From: Rhodocyclales bacterium
Lineage (GTDB): Bacteria; Pseudomonadota; Gammaproteobacteria; Burkholderiales; Rhodocyclaceae
NCBI GenBank assembly: GCA_016235805.1
Contig: JACRIY010000039.1
Coordinates: 1 to 64,000 of the forward strand
DNA: 64,000 bases
Direction: 5' to 3'
Shown: piece by piece, positions 1 through 12,424 of the stretch
Position numbering within the stretch: position 1 is the first letter of the stretch
Layout of the letters: each line of letters starts with the position of its first letter
The notes under the pieces: generated by a model
Database searches by the model: none
What the model was told of the DNA's origin: nothing
What the model saw: the letters and a program-made list of their open reading frames with translations, nothing else
Position numbers and translations under genes: made by a program

Positions 1-686
1 ACGTACTGCGTCGACGTGTCGGAAATCGCCTGGTTGCCGGCATCGAGCGCGGCCGTCATCAGTTCCGACATGTCGGCGCGCAACTGGCGCAGTTCCTCGA
101 CCACGCGTGCGCGCACCTGGTCGAAATCGAGGCCGAGGCAGTTCTGGTTCAGGTAGTTGGCGGCCTCGACCAGTTCCGACGGGCTGTAGTTGCGCTGGGT
201 GAACAGGATGCGGTTCTGCACGTCGCCGTCGGCGGTGACGATGATCAGCAGCACGCGCTTGTCGGACAGGCTGAGAAACTCGATCTGGCGGATGCGCGGC
301 TGCTGGCGGCGCGGAGCGACCACCACGCCGGCGAAGGCGGTGAGCTGCGACAGCAGTTGCGAGGCGTGGCTGATGACCAGTTGCGGCTGGTCCGGCTGCA
401 TCGCTTCCTTGATCTCGGAAAGCTCACTGCCCTGCAGCGGCTTCACCGTCAGCAGGGAATCGACAAACAGCCGGTAGCCCAGCGGCGTCGGCACGCGCCC
501 GGCCGAGGTGTGCGGGCTGGCGATGAAGCCCATTTCCTCGAGGTCGGACATCACATTGCGGATCGTCGCCGGCGAGAGTTCGAGGCCGGAATACCTGGAC
601 AAGGTGCGCGATCCGACGGGCTGGCCTTCCGCGATGTAGCGTTCGATCAGGGTCTTCAGCAGGGTTTGTGCGCGGTAGTCGAGCAT
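1..686 (-). CDS. hrcA: Heat-inducible transcription repressor HrcA (3' end outside window)
   Basis: HrcA represses heat-shock operons such as groESL and dnaKJ by binding the CIRCE operator. The minus-strand frame opens with ATG at 686 and reads [21 protein letters not shown], then a winged-helix region with [20 protein letters not shown] and [20 protein letters not shown], the family's DNA-binding signature. The frame stays open to base 1, so about 228 codons of the usual roughly 340 are present. It lies divergent to nadK, as is normal in betaproteobacteria. No CIRCE inverted repeat (TTAGCACTC-N9-GAGTGCTAA) is visible in the spacer. Identity is secure; only the C-terminal part is missing because the window ends. 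Confidence 0.95.
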   Translation of the reverse strand, partial: MLDYRAQTLLKTLIERYIAEGQPVGSRTLSRYSGLELSPATIRNVMSDLEEMGFIASPHTSAGRVPTPLGYRLFVDSLLTVKPLQGSELSEIKEAMQPDQPQLVISHASQLLSQLTAFAGVVVAPRRQQPRIRQIEFLSLSDKRVLLIIVTADGDVQNRILFTQRNYSPSELVEAANYLNQNCLGLDFDQVRARVVEELRQLRADMSELMTAALDAGNQAISDTSTQY

Positions 687-794
687 GTTGGCGATTCTAG
701 CCGTTTCGGCCGACGGCAGACCGCCGGCCGCGCAGGGCGAAAATCTGGCGGCGATCGCCTGCCGTCGGTCCGTTGATATGGTTTAATCGCCGGC

Positions 795-1673
795 ATGAAC
801 AACGCATTTCGCACCATCGCGCTGATCGGCAAGTACCAGAGCCGGGAGATCGCGGCATCCCTGCTCGAACTGGCCGGATTCCTCAGCCAGCGCGGCGTCG
901 AGGTGCTGCTGGAAGAGGCCACGGCGGGCGCGGTCGGCGCCAACGGCTACCTGGTGGCCGGCTACGAGAAGATCGGCGAGCGCGCCGAACTCGCGGTGAT
1001 CCTCGGCGGCGACGGCACCATGCTCAATGCGGCGCGGCAACTGGCACGCTTCGATGTGCCGCTGGTCGGCATCAACCAGGGCCGGCTCGGCTTCATGACG
1101 GACATCGCGCTGGATGCCATGATCGAAAGCATCGCCGCGTTGTTGGGGGGCAACTTTTCCCGCGAGAAAAGGTTTCTGCTCGACGCCGAGGTGAGGCGCG
1201 AAGACGAGCCGGCCTTCCAGACCCTGGCGCTGAACGACGTCGTGGTCAACAAGGGCGACATCGGGCGCATGATCGAACTCGAAGTCAAGGTCGATGGCGA
1301 ACTGATCCATGTCCTGCGCGCGGATGGCCTGATCGTGTCCACGCCGACCGGATCCACCGCCTACGCGCTGTCCGCCAATGGTCCGATCCTCCATCCCTCG
1401 GTGGCCGGCGTCGCCATCGTGCCGCTGTGTCCGCACGCGCTGTCGAATCGGCCGATTACCGTCAGCGACAGCAGCACCATCGACATTGCCCTGCTGCCGC
1501 CGCACGATGCGCGGGTCCATTTCGACGGCCAGAGGTACTTCGACGCCCGCGCCGGGGATGTCGTGCGCATGGCGCGTTCGCGCCACCACATCACCTTGCT
1601 GCATCCGCCCGGCTACAGCTATTTCGCGATGCTGCGGCAGAAGCTCCATTGGAGCGCGACTCCGCGCCACTAG
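795..1673 (+). CDS. nadK: NAD kinase
   Basis: Cytosolic enzyme that phosphorylates NAD to NADP with ATP or polyphosphate. The 292-residue product has the family motifs: [11 protein letters not shown] at about residues 71-81 (the GGDG phosphate-binding loop), [12 protein letters not shown] near 92-103, and [15 protein letters not shown] in the C-terminal half. Length matches E. coli NadK (292). There is no strong Shine-Dalgarno sequence before the ATG. It is divergent from hrcA and is followed 4 bp after its stop by recN, so the two are probably co-transcribed. Confidence 0.97.
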   Translation: MNNAFRTIALIGKYQSREIAASLLELAGFLSQRGVEVLLEEATAGAVGANGYLVAGYEKIGERAELAVILGGDGTMLNAARQLARFDVPLVGINQGRLGFMTDIALDAMIESIAALLGGNFSREKRFLLDAEVRREDEPAFQTLALNDVVVNKGDIGRMIELEVKVDGELIHVLRADGLIVSTPTGSTAYALSANGPILHPSVAGVAIVPLCPHALSNRPITVSDSSTIDIALLPPHDARVHFDGQRYFDARAGDVVRMARSRHHITLLHPPGYSYFAMLRQKLHWSATPRH

Positions 1674-1677
1674 AACC

Positions 1678-3330
1678 ATGCTGCTGCGTCTGATCATCCG
1701 CGACTTCGTCATCGTCGACCGGCTCGAACTCGAATTCGGCGCCGGTTTCGGCGCCCTCACCGGCGAGACCGGCGCCGGCAAGTCGATCCTGGTCGATGCC
1801 CTGTCGCTGGCCCTGGGCGAGCGGGCCGACGCCGCCGTGGTCAGGAGCGGCGCCGAGCGCGCCGAGATCTCCGCCGAGTTCGACCTCGCGCCCGACGGTG
1901 CGCTGCAGGCCTGGCTGCAGGCCAACGATTACGACAGCGATGCCTGCCTGCTGCGCCGGGTGATCGACAGCGCCGGCCGCTCGCGTGCCTACATCAACGG
2001 CGCCGCGGCGACGCTCGGCCAGTTGCGCGAGGTGGCCGATTTCCTGGCCGACATCCACGGCCAGAATGCGCACCATTCGCTGTTGCGCGCCGACGCCCAG
2101 CGCAGCCTGCTCGACACCCACGCCGGGGCGCAGGCGCTGGCGAAGGACGTCGCCAGCGCCTGGTCCGCGTGGCGCGTGGCGCGCGAGGCGCGACAGGCGG
2201 CCGAAAAGGACGTCGAGGCGACGCAGCGCGAACGCGAATTGCTCGACTGGCAGGTGAAGGAGTTGCTCGCGCTGGCTTTCGATGCGGACGGCTGGCTGGA
2301 AACCGAACAGGAACAGCGCCGGCTGGGCAACGCCAAGGAACTGCTCGACGGTGTCGGCGCCGCCCTGGCGGGGCTGGAGGACGGCGAGGCGGCGAGCCTG
2401 CCGGCGTTGCAGCATGCCGGCGCCCGCCTGATGCAACTCACCGCCTTCGATTCCGCTCTGGGCGAGGCGGCCCAGTTGTTCGAAGGCGCGCTGATCCAGC
2501 TTGAAGAGTCGGCGCTGGCGCTACGGCGTTATCAGGACCGCCTGGAACTCGATCCGGCCCGCCTGGGCGAACTGGACAACCGGATCGATGCGGTGACGCA
2601 GATGGCGCGCAAGCACCGCGTCACGCCCGAGGAATTGCCCGAACTGCTGCAGCGATTGCAATCGCGGCTGGCCGAACTGACGCTGCGCGCCGATCCCGAG
2701 GCGCTGGCCGAGCGCGAGCGTCGCACCGAGGCGGCATTTCGCACGGTGGCGAAGCAGTTGTCTGCGCTGCGCGCCAAGACCGCCAAGTCGCTGGCCAAGG
2801 CCGTCACCGCCGGCATGCAGGAACTGGCGATGGCCGGCGGGCGTTTCGAGATCGCCCTGGAGTCGCTGCCGGAAGGCGCCTCAATCGGGCTGGAGAGTGT
2901 CGAATTCCTGGTCTCGGCCAATGCGGGGCAACCCTTGCGGGCGCTGGCCAAGGTCGCCTCGGGCGGCGAGTTGTCGCGCATCGGCCTCGCGCTGCAGGTG
3001 ATCGCCAGCCAGGCCAATCCGGCCGGCACGCTGATCTTCGACGAAGTCGATGTCGGCATCGGCGGCCGCGTCGCCGAGATCGTCGGCCGCATGTTGCGCG
3101 AACTGGGCAAGAGCCGCCAGGTGCTGTGCGTGACGCACCTGCCGCAGGTCGCGGCACAGGCCGACTGGCAATGGTCGATCGCCAAGCGTACGCGCGACGG
3201 CGCGACGACCTCCGCGGTGAATGTGCTCGACGCCGAAGCTCGCGTCGGCGAGATCGCCCGCATGCTCGGCGGCGAGAAGATCACCGAAACCACGCGCCGC
3301 CACGCGGCGGAAATGCTGGGGCTCGGCTAG
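1678..3330 (+). CDS. recN: DNA repair protein RecN
   Basis: SMC-like ATPase of recombinational repair, 550 residues. Walker A GETGAGKS is at residues 29-36, the ABC signature SGGELSRIGLAL near 430, and Walker B LIFDEVDVGIGGR near 455; the middle is the long coiled-coil region. I chose ATG 1678 because it gives the canonical N-terminus MLLRLIIRDFVIVD right after nadK; the frame is open further upstream but that stretch lies inside nadK. The 3' end overlaps the convergent UPF0016 gene by 4 bp. A copy of the dispersed 24-bp repeat lies inside the coding region at 2505-2528, encoding part of ESALALRRY in the coiled coil. Confidence 0.97.
   Translation: MLLRLIIRDFVIVDRLELEFGAGFGALTGETGAGKSILVDALSLALGERADAAVVRSGAERAEISAEFDLAPDGALQAWLQANDYDSDACLLRRVIDSAGRSRAYINGAAATLGQLREVADFLADIHGQNAHHSLLRADAQRSLLDTHAGAQALAKDVASAWSAWRVAREARQAAEKDVEATQRERELLDWQVKELLALAFDADGWLETEQEQRRLGNAKELLDGVGAALAGLEDGEAASLPALQHAGARLMQLTAFDSALGEAAQLFEGALIQLEESALALRRYQDRLELDPARLGELDNRIDAVTQMARKHRVTPEELPELLQRLQSRLAELTLRADPEALAERERRTEAAFRTVAKQLSALRAKTAKSLAKAVTAGMQELAMAGGRFEIALESLPEGASIGLESVEFLVSANAGQPLRALAKVASGGELSRIGLALQVIASQANPAGTLIFDEVDVGIGGRVAEIVGRMLRELGKSRQVLCVTHLPQVAAQADWQWSIAKRTRDGATTSAVNVLDAEARVGEIARMLGGEKITETTRRHAAEMLGLG
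2505..2528 (+). repeat. Dispersed 24-bp repeat, copy 1 (inside recN)
   Basis: Reads AGAGTCGGCGCTGGCG-CT-ACGGCG. It matches the window-wide core AGTCGGCGCTGGCG-NN-ACGGCG exactly, apart from the two variable bases. Here it is read in a different frame from the copies in nuoG, the DsbA-family gene and the quinone oxidoreductase gene. Confidence 0.85.
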
Positions 3331-3899
3331 TCCGGCAAGGCCGGCGCGCCGAGCATGGTCGCCACGCCGGTGGCGATGAACACGCCGGCGGCGATCCAGC
3401 GGATCAGGTTCAGTGGTAGCCGCTTGGCGAGCTTTTCGCCGATGATCACGGCCGGCACGTTGGCCAGCATCATGCCCAGCGTGGTGCCCAATACCACCGC
3501 GATCAAAGCGCCCTGGAACTGCGCGCCGAGTGCGATGGTGGCGAACTGCGTCTTGTCACCCATCTCGGCAATGAAGAAGGCGATGGTGGTGGTGACGAAG
3601 GCGCCGGCGGGATGGATTTTCGGGTCCTCGTCGAGTGAATCCGGATGCAGCGCCCACAAGCCGAAGGCGATGAAGACGGTGCCGGTGATCCAGGGCAGCC
3701 ATTGCGGCGCGATCAGTTGCGCCAGCCAGACGCCGACCGAACCCGCGAGGGCGTGATTGAGCACGGTCGCGACGAAGATGCCGGCGATGATGGCCCAGGG
3801 CTTGCGCAGGCGCGCGGCCAGCACGAAGGAAAGCAACTGGGTCTTGTCGCCGATCTCGGCGACGGCCACCAGCGTGGTGGAGGTGAGGAAGGCTTCCAT
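3327..3899 (-). CDS. UPF0016/TMEM165 (GDT1) family membrane protein, probable Mn2+ or Ca2+ exporter
   Basis: A 190-residue, six-helix inner-membrane protein. The two family motifs E-x-G-D-K-T are clear: EIGDKT at residues 15-20 and EMGDKT at 112-117, one in each half of the internally duplicated fold. Bacterial members such as Vibrio MneA export manganese, so metal efflux is the likely role (inference from family). It is convergent with recN (4-bp overlap) and lies downstream of fur on the same strand with a spacer of about 90 bp. I looked for a yybP-ykoY manganese riboswitch in that spacer and did not find a convincing one. Confidence 0.9.
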   Translation of the reverse strand: MEAFLTSTTLVAVAEIGDKTQLLSFVLAARLRKPWAIIAGIFVATVLNHALAGSVGVWLAQLIAPQWLPWITGTVFIAFGLWALHPDSLDEDPKIHPAGAFVTTTIAFFIAEMGDKTQFATIALGAQFQGALIAVVLGTTLGMMLANVPAVIIGEKLAKRLPLNLIRWIAAGVFIATGVATMLGAPALPD

Positions 3900-3989
3900 G
3901 GGGGCGTGAGTGTTAGAGGTGCAACGCGATGCGTGGATCGAATTACGCCGCGCATGCCACGCGGTCGTTCGGGGACTAACTGTCTGCGG

Positions 3990-4439
3990 TCAGGTGTTGG
4001 GTTTCCTGCGGTCGGGACAGTCGGGCTTGTTGCACTCGACGTAAAGGTAGAGCGCATGTTCGCGCATAATGAAACCTCGCTCCTCGGCAATCTTGTGCTG
4101 GCGCTTCTCGATCGCCGCGTCGAAGAATTCTTCCACGCGGCCGCACTGAAGGCAGACCAGATGGTCGTGGTGCTTGCCTTCGTTGAGTTCGAAGATCGAC
4201 TTGCCGGATTCGAAATGGTGTCGCTGCAGCAGGCCGGCCTGCTCGAACTGGGTGAGGACGCGGTAGACGGTGGCAAGGCCGATGTCGAGTCCGTCGGCCA
4301 GCAGGTGGCGGTAGACGTCCTCGGCCGTGACGTGGCGCGGCGAGCCTTCATCCTGCAGCTTGTGGAAGAGGTCGAGTATCTTCAGGCGCGGATAGGTTGC
4401 CTTGAGGCCGATGCTCTTGAGATCGTCGGGATGGGTCAT
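3990..4439 (-). CDS. fur: Ferric uptake regulator Fur
   Basis: Iron-responsive repressor of 149 residues. The winged helix is followed by the metal-binding HHDH at residues 90-93, a CxxC at 96-99 (VCLQC), and a C-terminal CxxxxC at 136-141 (CNKPDC). ATG 4439 gives the canonical start [15 protein letters not shown]. The frame is open far upstream but that stretch overlaps bamE and dapB on the other strand and is not coding. It is divergent from bamE across about 140 bp containing AT-rich -10-like elements (TATGAT 4475-4480, TATAGT 4480-4485, GATAAT 4503-4508); the fur-bamE divergent pair is conserved in betaproteobacteria. Confidence 0.97.
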   Translation of the reverse strand: MTHPDDLKSIGLKATYPRLKILDLFHKLQDEGSPRHVTAEDVYRHLLADGLDIGLATVYRVLTQFEQAGLLQRHHFESGKSIFELNEGKHHDHLVCLQCGRVEEFFDAAIEKRQHKIAEERGFIMREHALYLYVECNKPDCPDRRKPNT

Positions 4440-4580
4440 TGGCGGGACGCGCAGCGCAGGGCCGAGTGGCCCGCTATGATATAGTTTTCGCCGCCTGATT
4501 GCGATAATGCCTCGGGCCGACATTGCGGCCAGCCAGCACCGATGGCCACCAACGACCCGCGGTTTTTCCGGATTCTCCCG

Positions 4581-5003
4581 ATGAAGCGAATTCTCCTGCT
4601 GCTGCCCTTTCTTGCTGCCTGCTCCAGTACGCCGCAGATCACCAACGTGCTCTCGCCCTATCGCATCGACGTGCGGCAGGGCAATCTGGTCACCCAGGAG
4701 ATGGTGGCGCAACTGAAGCCGGGCCTGACCCGCGAGCAGGTGCGCTTCATTCTCGGTTCGCCGCCGCTGGCCGACATGTTCCACGTCGACCGCTGGGACT
4801 ACGTGTATCGCCTGCGGCCCGGCCAGGGCGAGGTGCAGCAGCGCACGTTGACCGTGTTTTTCCAGAACAACAAGCTGACGCGCGTCACCGGCGACGTGGT
4901 CGCCGAAGATGGCGCGCAGGCCACGGCACCGAAGCCGGCGGCCCAGGTCATCGACATTCCCGCCCCGGCGGCCGCCAGCGCCACAGCGCCGGAGAAGAAA
5001 TAA
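4581..5003 (+). CDS. bamE: Outer membrane assembly lipoprotein BamE (OmlA)
   Basis: Small outer-membrane lipoprotein of the BAM complex. I chose ATG 4581 over the in-frame ATG at 4542 because it starts a compact lipoprotein signal, [14 protein letters not shown], with the lipobox cysteine at residue 14. The SmpA/OmlA domain follows, with [12 protein letters not shown] and [10 protein letters not shown]. The product is 140 residues, with a low-complexity Ala/Pro tail after about residue 110. It is followed 3 bp later by dapB, so the two probably share a transcript. Confidence 0.93.
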   Translation: MKRILLLLPFLAACSSTPQITNVLSPYRIDVRQGNLVTQEMVAQLKPGLTREQVRFILGSPPLADMFHVDRWDYVYRLRPGQGEVQQRTLTVFFQNNKLTRVTGDVVAEDGAQATAPKPAAQVIDIPAPAAASATAPEKK

Positions 5004-5006
5004 GCC

Positions 5007-5813
5007 ATGGAACAGATCCGCTATGCCATCGCCGGGAGTTCCGGACGCATGGGCCGTACCCTGATCGAAGCCGTCCAGCAGGATGCGGGTGCCACGCTCG
5101 CCGCTGCGCTGGAACATGCCAGCAGCCCCTTCATCGGCAAGGATGCCGGCGAGCTTGTCGGCGCGCCTTGCGGCGTCAGGATCACCGCCGATCTCGACGC
5201 CGCGCTGGCGGTATCCGATTGCCTGATCGATTTCACCCGACCGGAGGGCACCTTGCTGCACCTGGAGGCCTGCAAGCGCCACAAGGTCAGTCTGGTGATC
5301 GGCACCACGGGTTTTTCGGCGGAGGGCAAGGCGACGATAGCCGAGGCCTCGCGCAGCATTCCCGTCGTTTTCGCGCCGAATATGGCGGTGGGCGTCAATG
5401 CGGTGTTTCGCCTGCTCGATGTCGCGGCGCGCATCCTCAGCCAGGGTTATGACGTGGAGGTCATCGAGGCGCACCATCGGCACAAGATTGATGCGCCTTC
5501 CGGCACGGCGCTGCGCATGGGCGAAGTGGTCGCCGCGGCGCTCGGGCGTGATCTGGAACAGTGCGCGGTATACGGTCGCGAAGGACACACCGGGGAGCGT
5601 CCAGCGACGCAGATCGGTTTTTCGACCATACGCGGCGGCGACATCATCGGCGACCATACCGTACTCTTCGCCGGCGTCGGCGAACGCATAGAAATCACCC
5701 ACAAATCGGCCGGTCGCATGCCCTACGCGCAGGGCGCGCTGCGCGCCGGGCGATTCATGAGCGGACGCGAATATGGACTGTTCGACATGCAGGACGTGCT
5801 GGGCCTGAAGTAA
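5007..5813 (+). CDS. dapB: 4-hydroxy-tetrahydrodipicolinate reductase
   Basis: Lysine/diaminopimelate pathway enzyme, NAD(P)H-dependent, cytosolic, 268 residues. The N-terminal Rossmann motif reads [16 protein letters not shown], and the active-site segment [20 protein letters not shown] carries the catalytic His and Lys. Length and motifs are standard. It lies immediately downstream of bamE and about 140 bp upstream of carA, which has its own promoter. Confidence 0.97.
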   Translation: MEQIRYAIAGSSGRMGRTLIEAVQQDAGATLAAALEHASSPFIGKDAGELVGAPCGVRITADLDAALAVSDCLIDFTRPEGTLLHLEACKRHKVSLVIGTTGFSAEGKATIAEASRSIPVVFAPNMAVGVNAVFRLLDVAARILSQGYDVEVIEAHHRHKIDAPSGTALRMGEVVAAALGRDLEQCAVYGREGHTGERPATQIGFSTIRGGDIIGDHTVLFAGVGERIEITHKSAGRMPYAQGALRAGRFMSGREYGLFDMQDVLGLK

Positions 5814-5843
5814 GCCGGAGCGACTCGGGAAGTCGGCGTCGCG

Positions 5844-5873
5844 TTGCGACAAGTGGCGTAAAGGGGCTATAAT
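5844..5873 (+). promoter_or_regulatory. Sigma-70-type promoter of carAB
   Basis: A -35 element TTGCGA (5844-5849) is followed after 18 bp by a perfect -10 TATAAT (5868-5873), about 80 bp upstream of the carA start. It is one of the clearest promoters in the window. Confidence 0.7.
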
Positions 5874-5884
5874 TCGAAGGTTTG

Positions 5885-5915
5885 CCGGACGCCATGAGAA
5901 ACATGCGGTGTCCGG
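5885..5915 (+). promoter_or_regulatory. Leader hairpin upstream of carA
   Basis: CCGGACGCCATG (5885-5896), a 5-nt loop AGAAA, and CATGCGGTGTCCGG (5902-5915) pair over about 12 bp with a 2-nt bulge. The hairpin lies between the carAB promoter and the carA ribosome binding site, with no T-run after it. It could influence carAB expression; no leader peptide was identified. Confidence 0.4.
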
Positions 5916-5953
5916 TTCCGATCGCCGCATTGCCTTGCTCCGGGAGCCTCATC

Positions 5954-7096
5954 GTGCCTCACTTTCCGCCTGCCCTTCTTGCCCTGGCCGACGGAACGGT
6001 GTTTCACGGCAAAGGTATCGGCGCCAGTGGCAGCAGCGTTGGCGAAGTGGTGTTCAATACCGCGCTGACCGGCTACCAGGAGATCCTCACGGATCCGTCG
6101 TATGCGCGGCAGATCGTTACCCTGACCTATCCCCATATCGGCAACTATGGCGTCAATCGCGAAGATTGCGAAGCCTCGCGCATCCACGCCGCCGGCCTGG
6201 TGATTCGCGACCTGCCATTGCTGGCATCGAACTTCCGCAGCGAACAGACCCTGGATGCCTACCTGCGCGCGGAGAACGTGCTTGGCCTTGCCGATATCGA
6301 CACGCGAAAGCTGACGCGCATCCTGCGCGAAAAGGGTGCCCAGGCCGGTTGCCTCGTATCTGCCAATGCGGCCGGCGAAACGCTCGATGCCGATGCGGCC
6401 GTGGCCCAGGCGCGTGCTTTTCCCGGCCTGGCCGGCATGGACCTGGCGCAGGTCGTCAGCGTGGCGAAGCCCTATGCCTGGAGTGAAGGCGAATGGAAGC
6501 TAGGTGCCGGTTTCGGCGCCCAGGAACATCCCCGCTTCCATGTCGTAGCCTACGATTTCGGCGTCAAGCGCAACATCCTGCGCATGCTGGCCTCGCGTGG
6601 CTGCCGCCTGACCGTGGTGCCGGCGCGAACCTCTGCTGAAGAAGTCCTGGCGCTGCGGCCCGACGGCATCTTCCTTTCCAACGGTCCCGGCGACCCTGAG
6701 CCCTGCGATTACGCGATTGCGGCGATTCGCGTGTTTCTGGACAAAAAGCTGCCGACCTTCGGCATCTGCCTCGGCCACCAGTTGATGGCGCTCGCCTCCG
6801 GCGGCAAGACCATGAAGATGAAATTCGGCCATCACGGCGCGAACCATCCGGTGAAGGACCTCGAGTCCGGCCAGGTATTGATCACCAGCCAGAACCACGG
6901 CTTTGCCGCCGACCCGACGACCCTCCCGGCGAACGTGAAAATCACCCACGTCTCGCTGTTCGACGGCAGCCTGCAGGGCATGGCCTGGACCGACCGGCCG
7001 GCATTCTGTTTCCAGGGCCACCCGGAGGCCAGTCCGGGCCCGCACGACGTCGCCTACCTGTTCGACCGCTTCATCGGCATGATGGAGCAAAAATAA
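5954..7096 (+). CDS. carA: Carbamoyl-phosphate synthase small subunit
   Basis: Glutaminase subunit that feeds ammonia to CarB for arginine and pyrimidine synthesis. I chose GTG 5954 because GGGAG (5942-5946) sits 7 bp upstream and the product then has 380 residues, against 382 in E. coli; an upstream in-frame ATG at 5894 would add a non-conserved extension. The class I amidotransferase triad is visible: Cys and following motif in [12 protein letters not shown], and His/Glu in [13 protein letters not shown]. The N-terminal domain has [20 protein letters not shown]. It is followed 1 bp later by carB. Confidence 0.95.
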   Translation: MPHFPPALLALADGTVFHGKGIGASGSSVGEVVFNTALTGYQEILTDPSYARQIVTLTYPHIGNYGVNREDCEASRIHAAGLVIRDLPLLASNFRSEQTLDAYLRAENVLGLADIDTRKLTRILREKGAQAGCLVSANAAGETLDADAAVAQARAFPGLAGMDLAQVVSVAKPYAWSEGEWKLGAGFGAQEHPRFHVVAYDFGVKRNILRMLASRGCRLTVVPARTSAEEVLALRPDGIFLSNGPGDPEPCDYAIAAIRVFLDKKLPTFGICLGHQLMALASGGKTMKMKFGHHGANHPVKDLESGQVLITSQNHGFAADPTTLPANVKITHVSLFDGSLQGMAWTDRPAFCFQGHPEASPGPHDVAYLFDRFIGMMEQK

Positions 7097-7097
7097 T

Positions 7098-10339
<3,242 letters not shown>

Positions 10340-10343
<4 letters not shown>

Positions 10344-10819
10344 GCGGAAAGTTCCCCATAACGCTGCGCGGTGCGGACCTGCTGCGCAAGGAATTGCAGC
10401 GTCTGAAATCGGTCGATCGTCCGGCGGTCATTGCGGCGATCGCTGAGGCGCGGTCCCACGGCGACCTCTCGGAAAACGCCGAATACGATGCCGCCAAGGA
10501 ACGCCAGGGCTTCATCGAAGGCCGCATCAAGGAGGTCGAAGGCAAGCTTGGCAACGCGCAGATCATCGATCCGGCATCGCTCGATGCCGATGGTCGCGTC
10601 GTCTTTGGCGCGACGGTCGAACTTGAGGACATGGACAGCGGCGATGTAGTCACCTACCAGATTGTCGGCGACGACGAGGCCGACATCAAGTCGGGCATGC
10701 TTTCGCTGAATTCTCCGGTAGCACGGGCGCTGATCGGCAAGTTCGCCGGCGACGTGGCCGAGGTGCAGACTCCCGGCGGACGCCGGGAATATGAAATTCT
10801 CGACGTCAAATACGTCTGA
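10340..10819 (+). CDS. greA: Transcription elongation factor GreA
   Basis: Rescues backtracked RNA polymerase by stimulating transcript cleavage. The 159-residue product has the coiled-coil tip signature [19 protein letters not shown] in the N-terminal half, with the acidic residues that enter the polymerase secondary channel, and the C-terminal FKBP-like domain. It overlaps carB by 4 bp and ends directly against the ATG of the next gene. Confidence 0.97.
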
Positions 10820-11284
10820 ATGAGGGGCTTCTTCTCCGCGCTGTACAGCATCGCGGTGACCGTCTGGGTCGGAAGCCTGCTGGCGATCGGTTACCTCGCC
10901 GCGCCGGTGCTGTTTTCCCAGTTGTCCGACCGCGGCGTGGCCGGCAACCTCGCCGGCGTGATGTTCACCTACACGGCCTGGATCGGATTGGGCTGCGGTG
11001 CCTATCTGGTCCTCTTCCTGCTGGTCGGCAAAGGCTGGCGGGCGATCCAGTCCGGAGTGTTCTGGATTGTGCTGCTGATGCTGGCGCTGACCGCCGCCGG
11101 CTACTTTGGCGTCCAGCCGATACTGGCCCAGCTGAAGGCCGATGCGCTGCCGCGCCAGGTCATGGAGAGCGCACTGCGAAGCCGCTTTGCGACCTGGCAC
11201 GGAGTTTCGAGCGTGCTATATCTGGTGCAATCCCTGCTGGGAGTCGCCCTGGTGGTGCTGCAGGAACGCGGCAGGAGCCGCTAG
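10820..11284 (+). CDS. DUF4149 membrane protein
   Basis: 154 residues with about four hydrophobic segments (near 7-29, 48-70, 78-100 and 132-146), so an integral inner-membrane protein. The sequence matches the DUF4149 family, which is commonly found between greA and yhbY in betaproteobacteria; its function is unknown. It starts immediately after the greA stop, so it is the last gene of the carAB-greA operon, and its end overlaps the convergent yhbY by 4 bp. Confidence 0.8.
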   Translation: MRGFFSALYSIAVTVWVGSLLAIGYLAAPVLFSQLSDRGVAGNLAGVMFTYTAWIGLGCGAYLVLFLLVGKGWRAIQSGVFWIVLLMLALTAAGYFGVQPILAQLKADALPRQVMESALRSRFATWHGVSSVLYLVQSLLGVALVVLQERGRSR

Positions 11285-11679
11285 CGCTTTTGGCTGCGCG
11301 TTTCGCTGCGTGCGGCAGCCTGCTTCTTGGTCGCCGGCTCCGCCTTGCGCCGTGCCGCCGGCGCCAGCGCTTTGCGTCCCTCCGGGAACTTTTGCGGCGT
11401 GGCATCCTTGGGATTCTCGCGCCACAACACCAGCAGGTTGCCGATGTGCTGAACCTCGGCGCAGTCGAGCGCCGTACATATTTCGAGGAACAGTGCCTCG
11501 CGCACTTCCCGCTCAATGCCGTAGAGTCGTAGCTTGATCAGTTCGTGGGCCTTGAGGCAACGGTCGATTTCGGCCAGCACGGAAGGCGTCAGGCCCTTCT
11601 GGCTGATCGAGACGACGGGTTTCAGATGGTGCGCGGCGGCCCGCAGGGCGCGGCGCTGGGTGGGGGAGATTTCAATCAT
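11281..11679 (-). CDS. yhbY: YhbY family RNA-binding protein (CRM domain)
   Basis: 132 residues. The N-terminal roughly 95 form a CRM domain with the typical [20 protein letters not shown] and a [11 protein letters not shown] strand near the end of the domain. E. coli YhbY associates with pre-50S ribosomal subunits. The C-terminal 35 residues are a lysine/arginine/alanine-rich tail. It is divergent from rlmE with only 14 bp between the two start codons. Confidence 0.9.
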   Translation of the reverse strand: MIEISPTQRRALRAAAHHLKPVVSISQKGLTPSVLAEIDRCLKAHELIKLRLYGIEREVREALFLEICTALDCAEVQHIGNLLVLWRENPKDATPQKFPEGRKALAPAARRKAEPATKKQAAARSETRSQKR

Positions 11680-11693
11680 GGCGGGATTGTAGC

Positions 11694-12335
11694 TTGAGCA
11701 GCAAGGTAGAAAGCAACAAGAAGAACAAGACCAACAAGGCCTGGATCCACGAACACGTCAACGATGCCTATGTGCAGCGCGCCCGTGCCGAGGGCTGGCG
11801 CTCGCGTGCCGCCTTCAAGCTTACCGAGATCGACGACAAGGACAAGCTGCTCAAGCCCGGCATGACGGTGGTCGACCTCGGGTCCGCGCCGGGCAGCTGG
11901 TCGCAGGTCGCGGCGCGGCGCGTGGCGCCCGGTGGTCGCTTGATCGCGCTCGATATCCTGCCTATGGATGCCATGCACGGGGTCGAATTCATCCAGGGAG
12001 ACTTTCGCGAGGATTCGGTCCTGCAGGCACTGTCCGCCGCCCTGGGAGGCCGCCAGGTCGATCTTGTATTGTCGGACATGGCCCCCAATATGTCGGGTAT
12101 CGCCGTCGTAGATCAGGCGCGGGTGATGCTTCTGGCAGAGCTGACGCTGGAATTTTGCACGCAGCACTTGAAACCCGGTGGCGACATGCTGGTCAAGGTG
12201 TTTCAGGGCGACGGTTTCATGGAATTGCGCAAGGCACTGCAGGAGCAGTTCGCCAACCTGCAGATGAGGAAGCCCGCGGCGTCGCGCAACCGCAGTGCGG
12301 AGATTTACCTGCTGGCGCGGGGGAAAAAGGCCTGA
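11694..12335 (+). CDS. rlmE: 23S rRNA (uridine2552-2'-O)-methyltransferase RlmE (FtsJ/RrmJ)
   Basis: SAM-dependent enzyme that 2'-O-methylates U2552 of the ribosomal A loop, 213 residues. The SAM site is [14 protein letters not shown], and the K-D-K-E catalytic tetrad is visible: Lys in SRAAFKL, Asp in LSDMAPN, Lys in MLVKVFQG, Glu in [10 protein letters not shown]. The start is a TTG (11694) giving [11 protein letters not shown], with GGGA (11683-11686) upstream; no in-frame ATG is better placed. It precedes ftsH, the conserved rlmE-ftsH pair. Confidence 0.95.
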   Translation: MSSKVESNKKNKTNKAWIHEHVNDAYVQRARAEGWRSRAAFKLTEIDDKDKLLKPGMTVVDLGSAPGSWSQVAARRVAPGGRLIALDILPMDAMHGVEFIQGDFREDSVLQALSAALGGRQVDLVLSDMAPNMSGIAVVDQARVMLLAELTLEFCTQHLKPGGDMLVKVFQGDGFMELRKALQEQFANLQMRKPAASRNRSAEIYLLARGKKA

Positions 12336-12424
12336 CGGCCTGAAGCTTGCGGTTTGCAGGGCGGTGCATTCGGCACTACAATGATTTGATTCGTAATCCC
12401 GGTTGCGGGAAAGAGAGGCTCCAC

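Noticed and set aside
687-794. CIRCE operator between hrcA and nadK
   Set aside because: No TTAGCACTC-N9-GAGTGCTAA-like inverted repeat is present.
3900-3989. Possible yybP-ykoY manganese riboswitch before the UPF0016 gene
   Set aside because: Neither the conserved loops nor a terminator-like expression platform could be recognised.
5829-5857. Another copy of the 24-bp repeat upstream of carA
   Set aside because: Shares only AAGTCGGCG and then diverges; too little match to count.
5894-5953. Leader peptide gene for carA
   Set aside because: The frame from ATG 5894 has no stop and runs into carA itself, so it is an N-terminal extension rather than a leader peptide.
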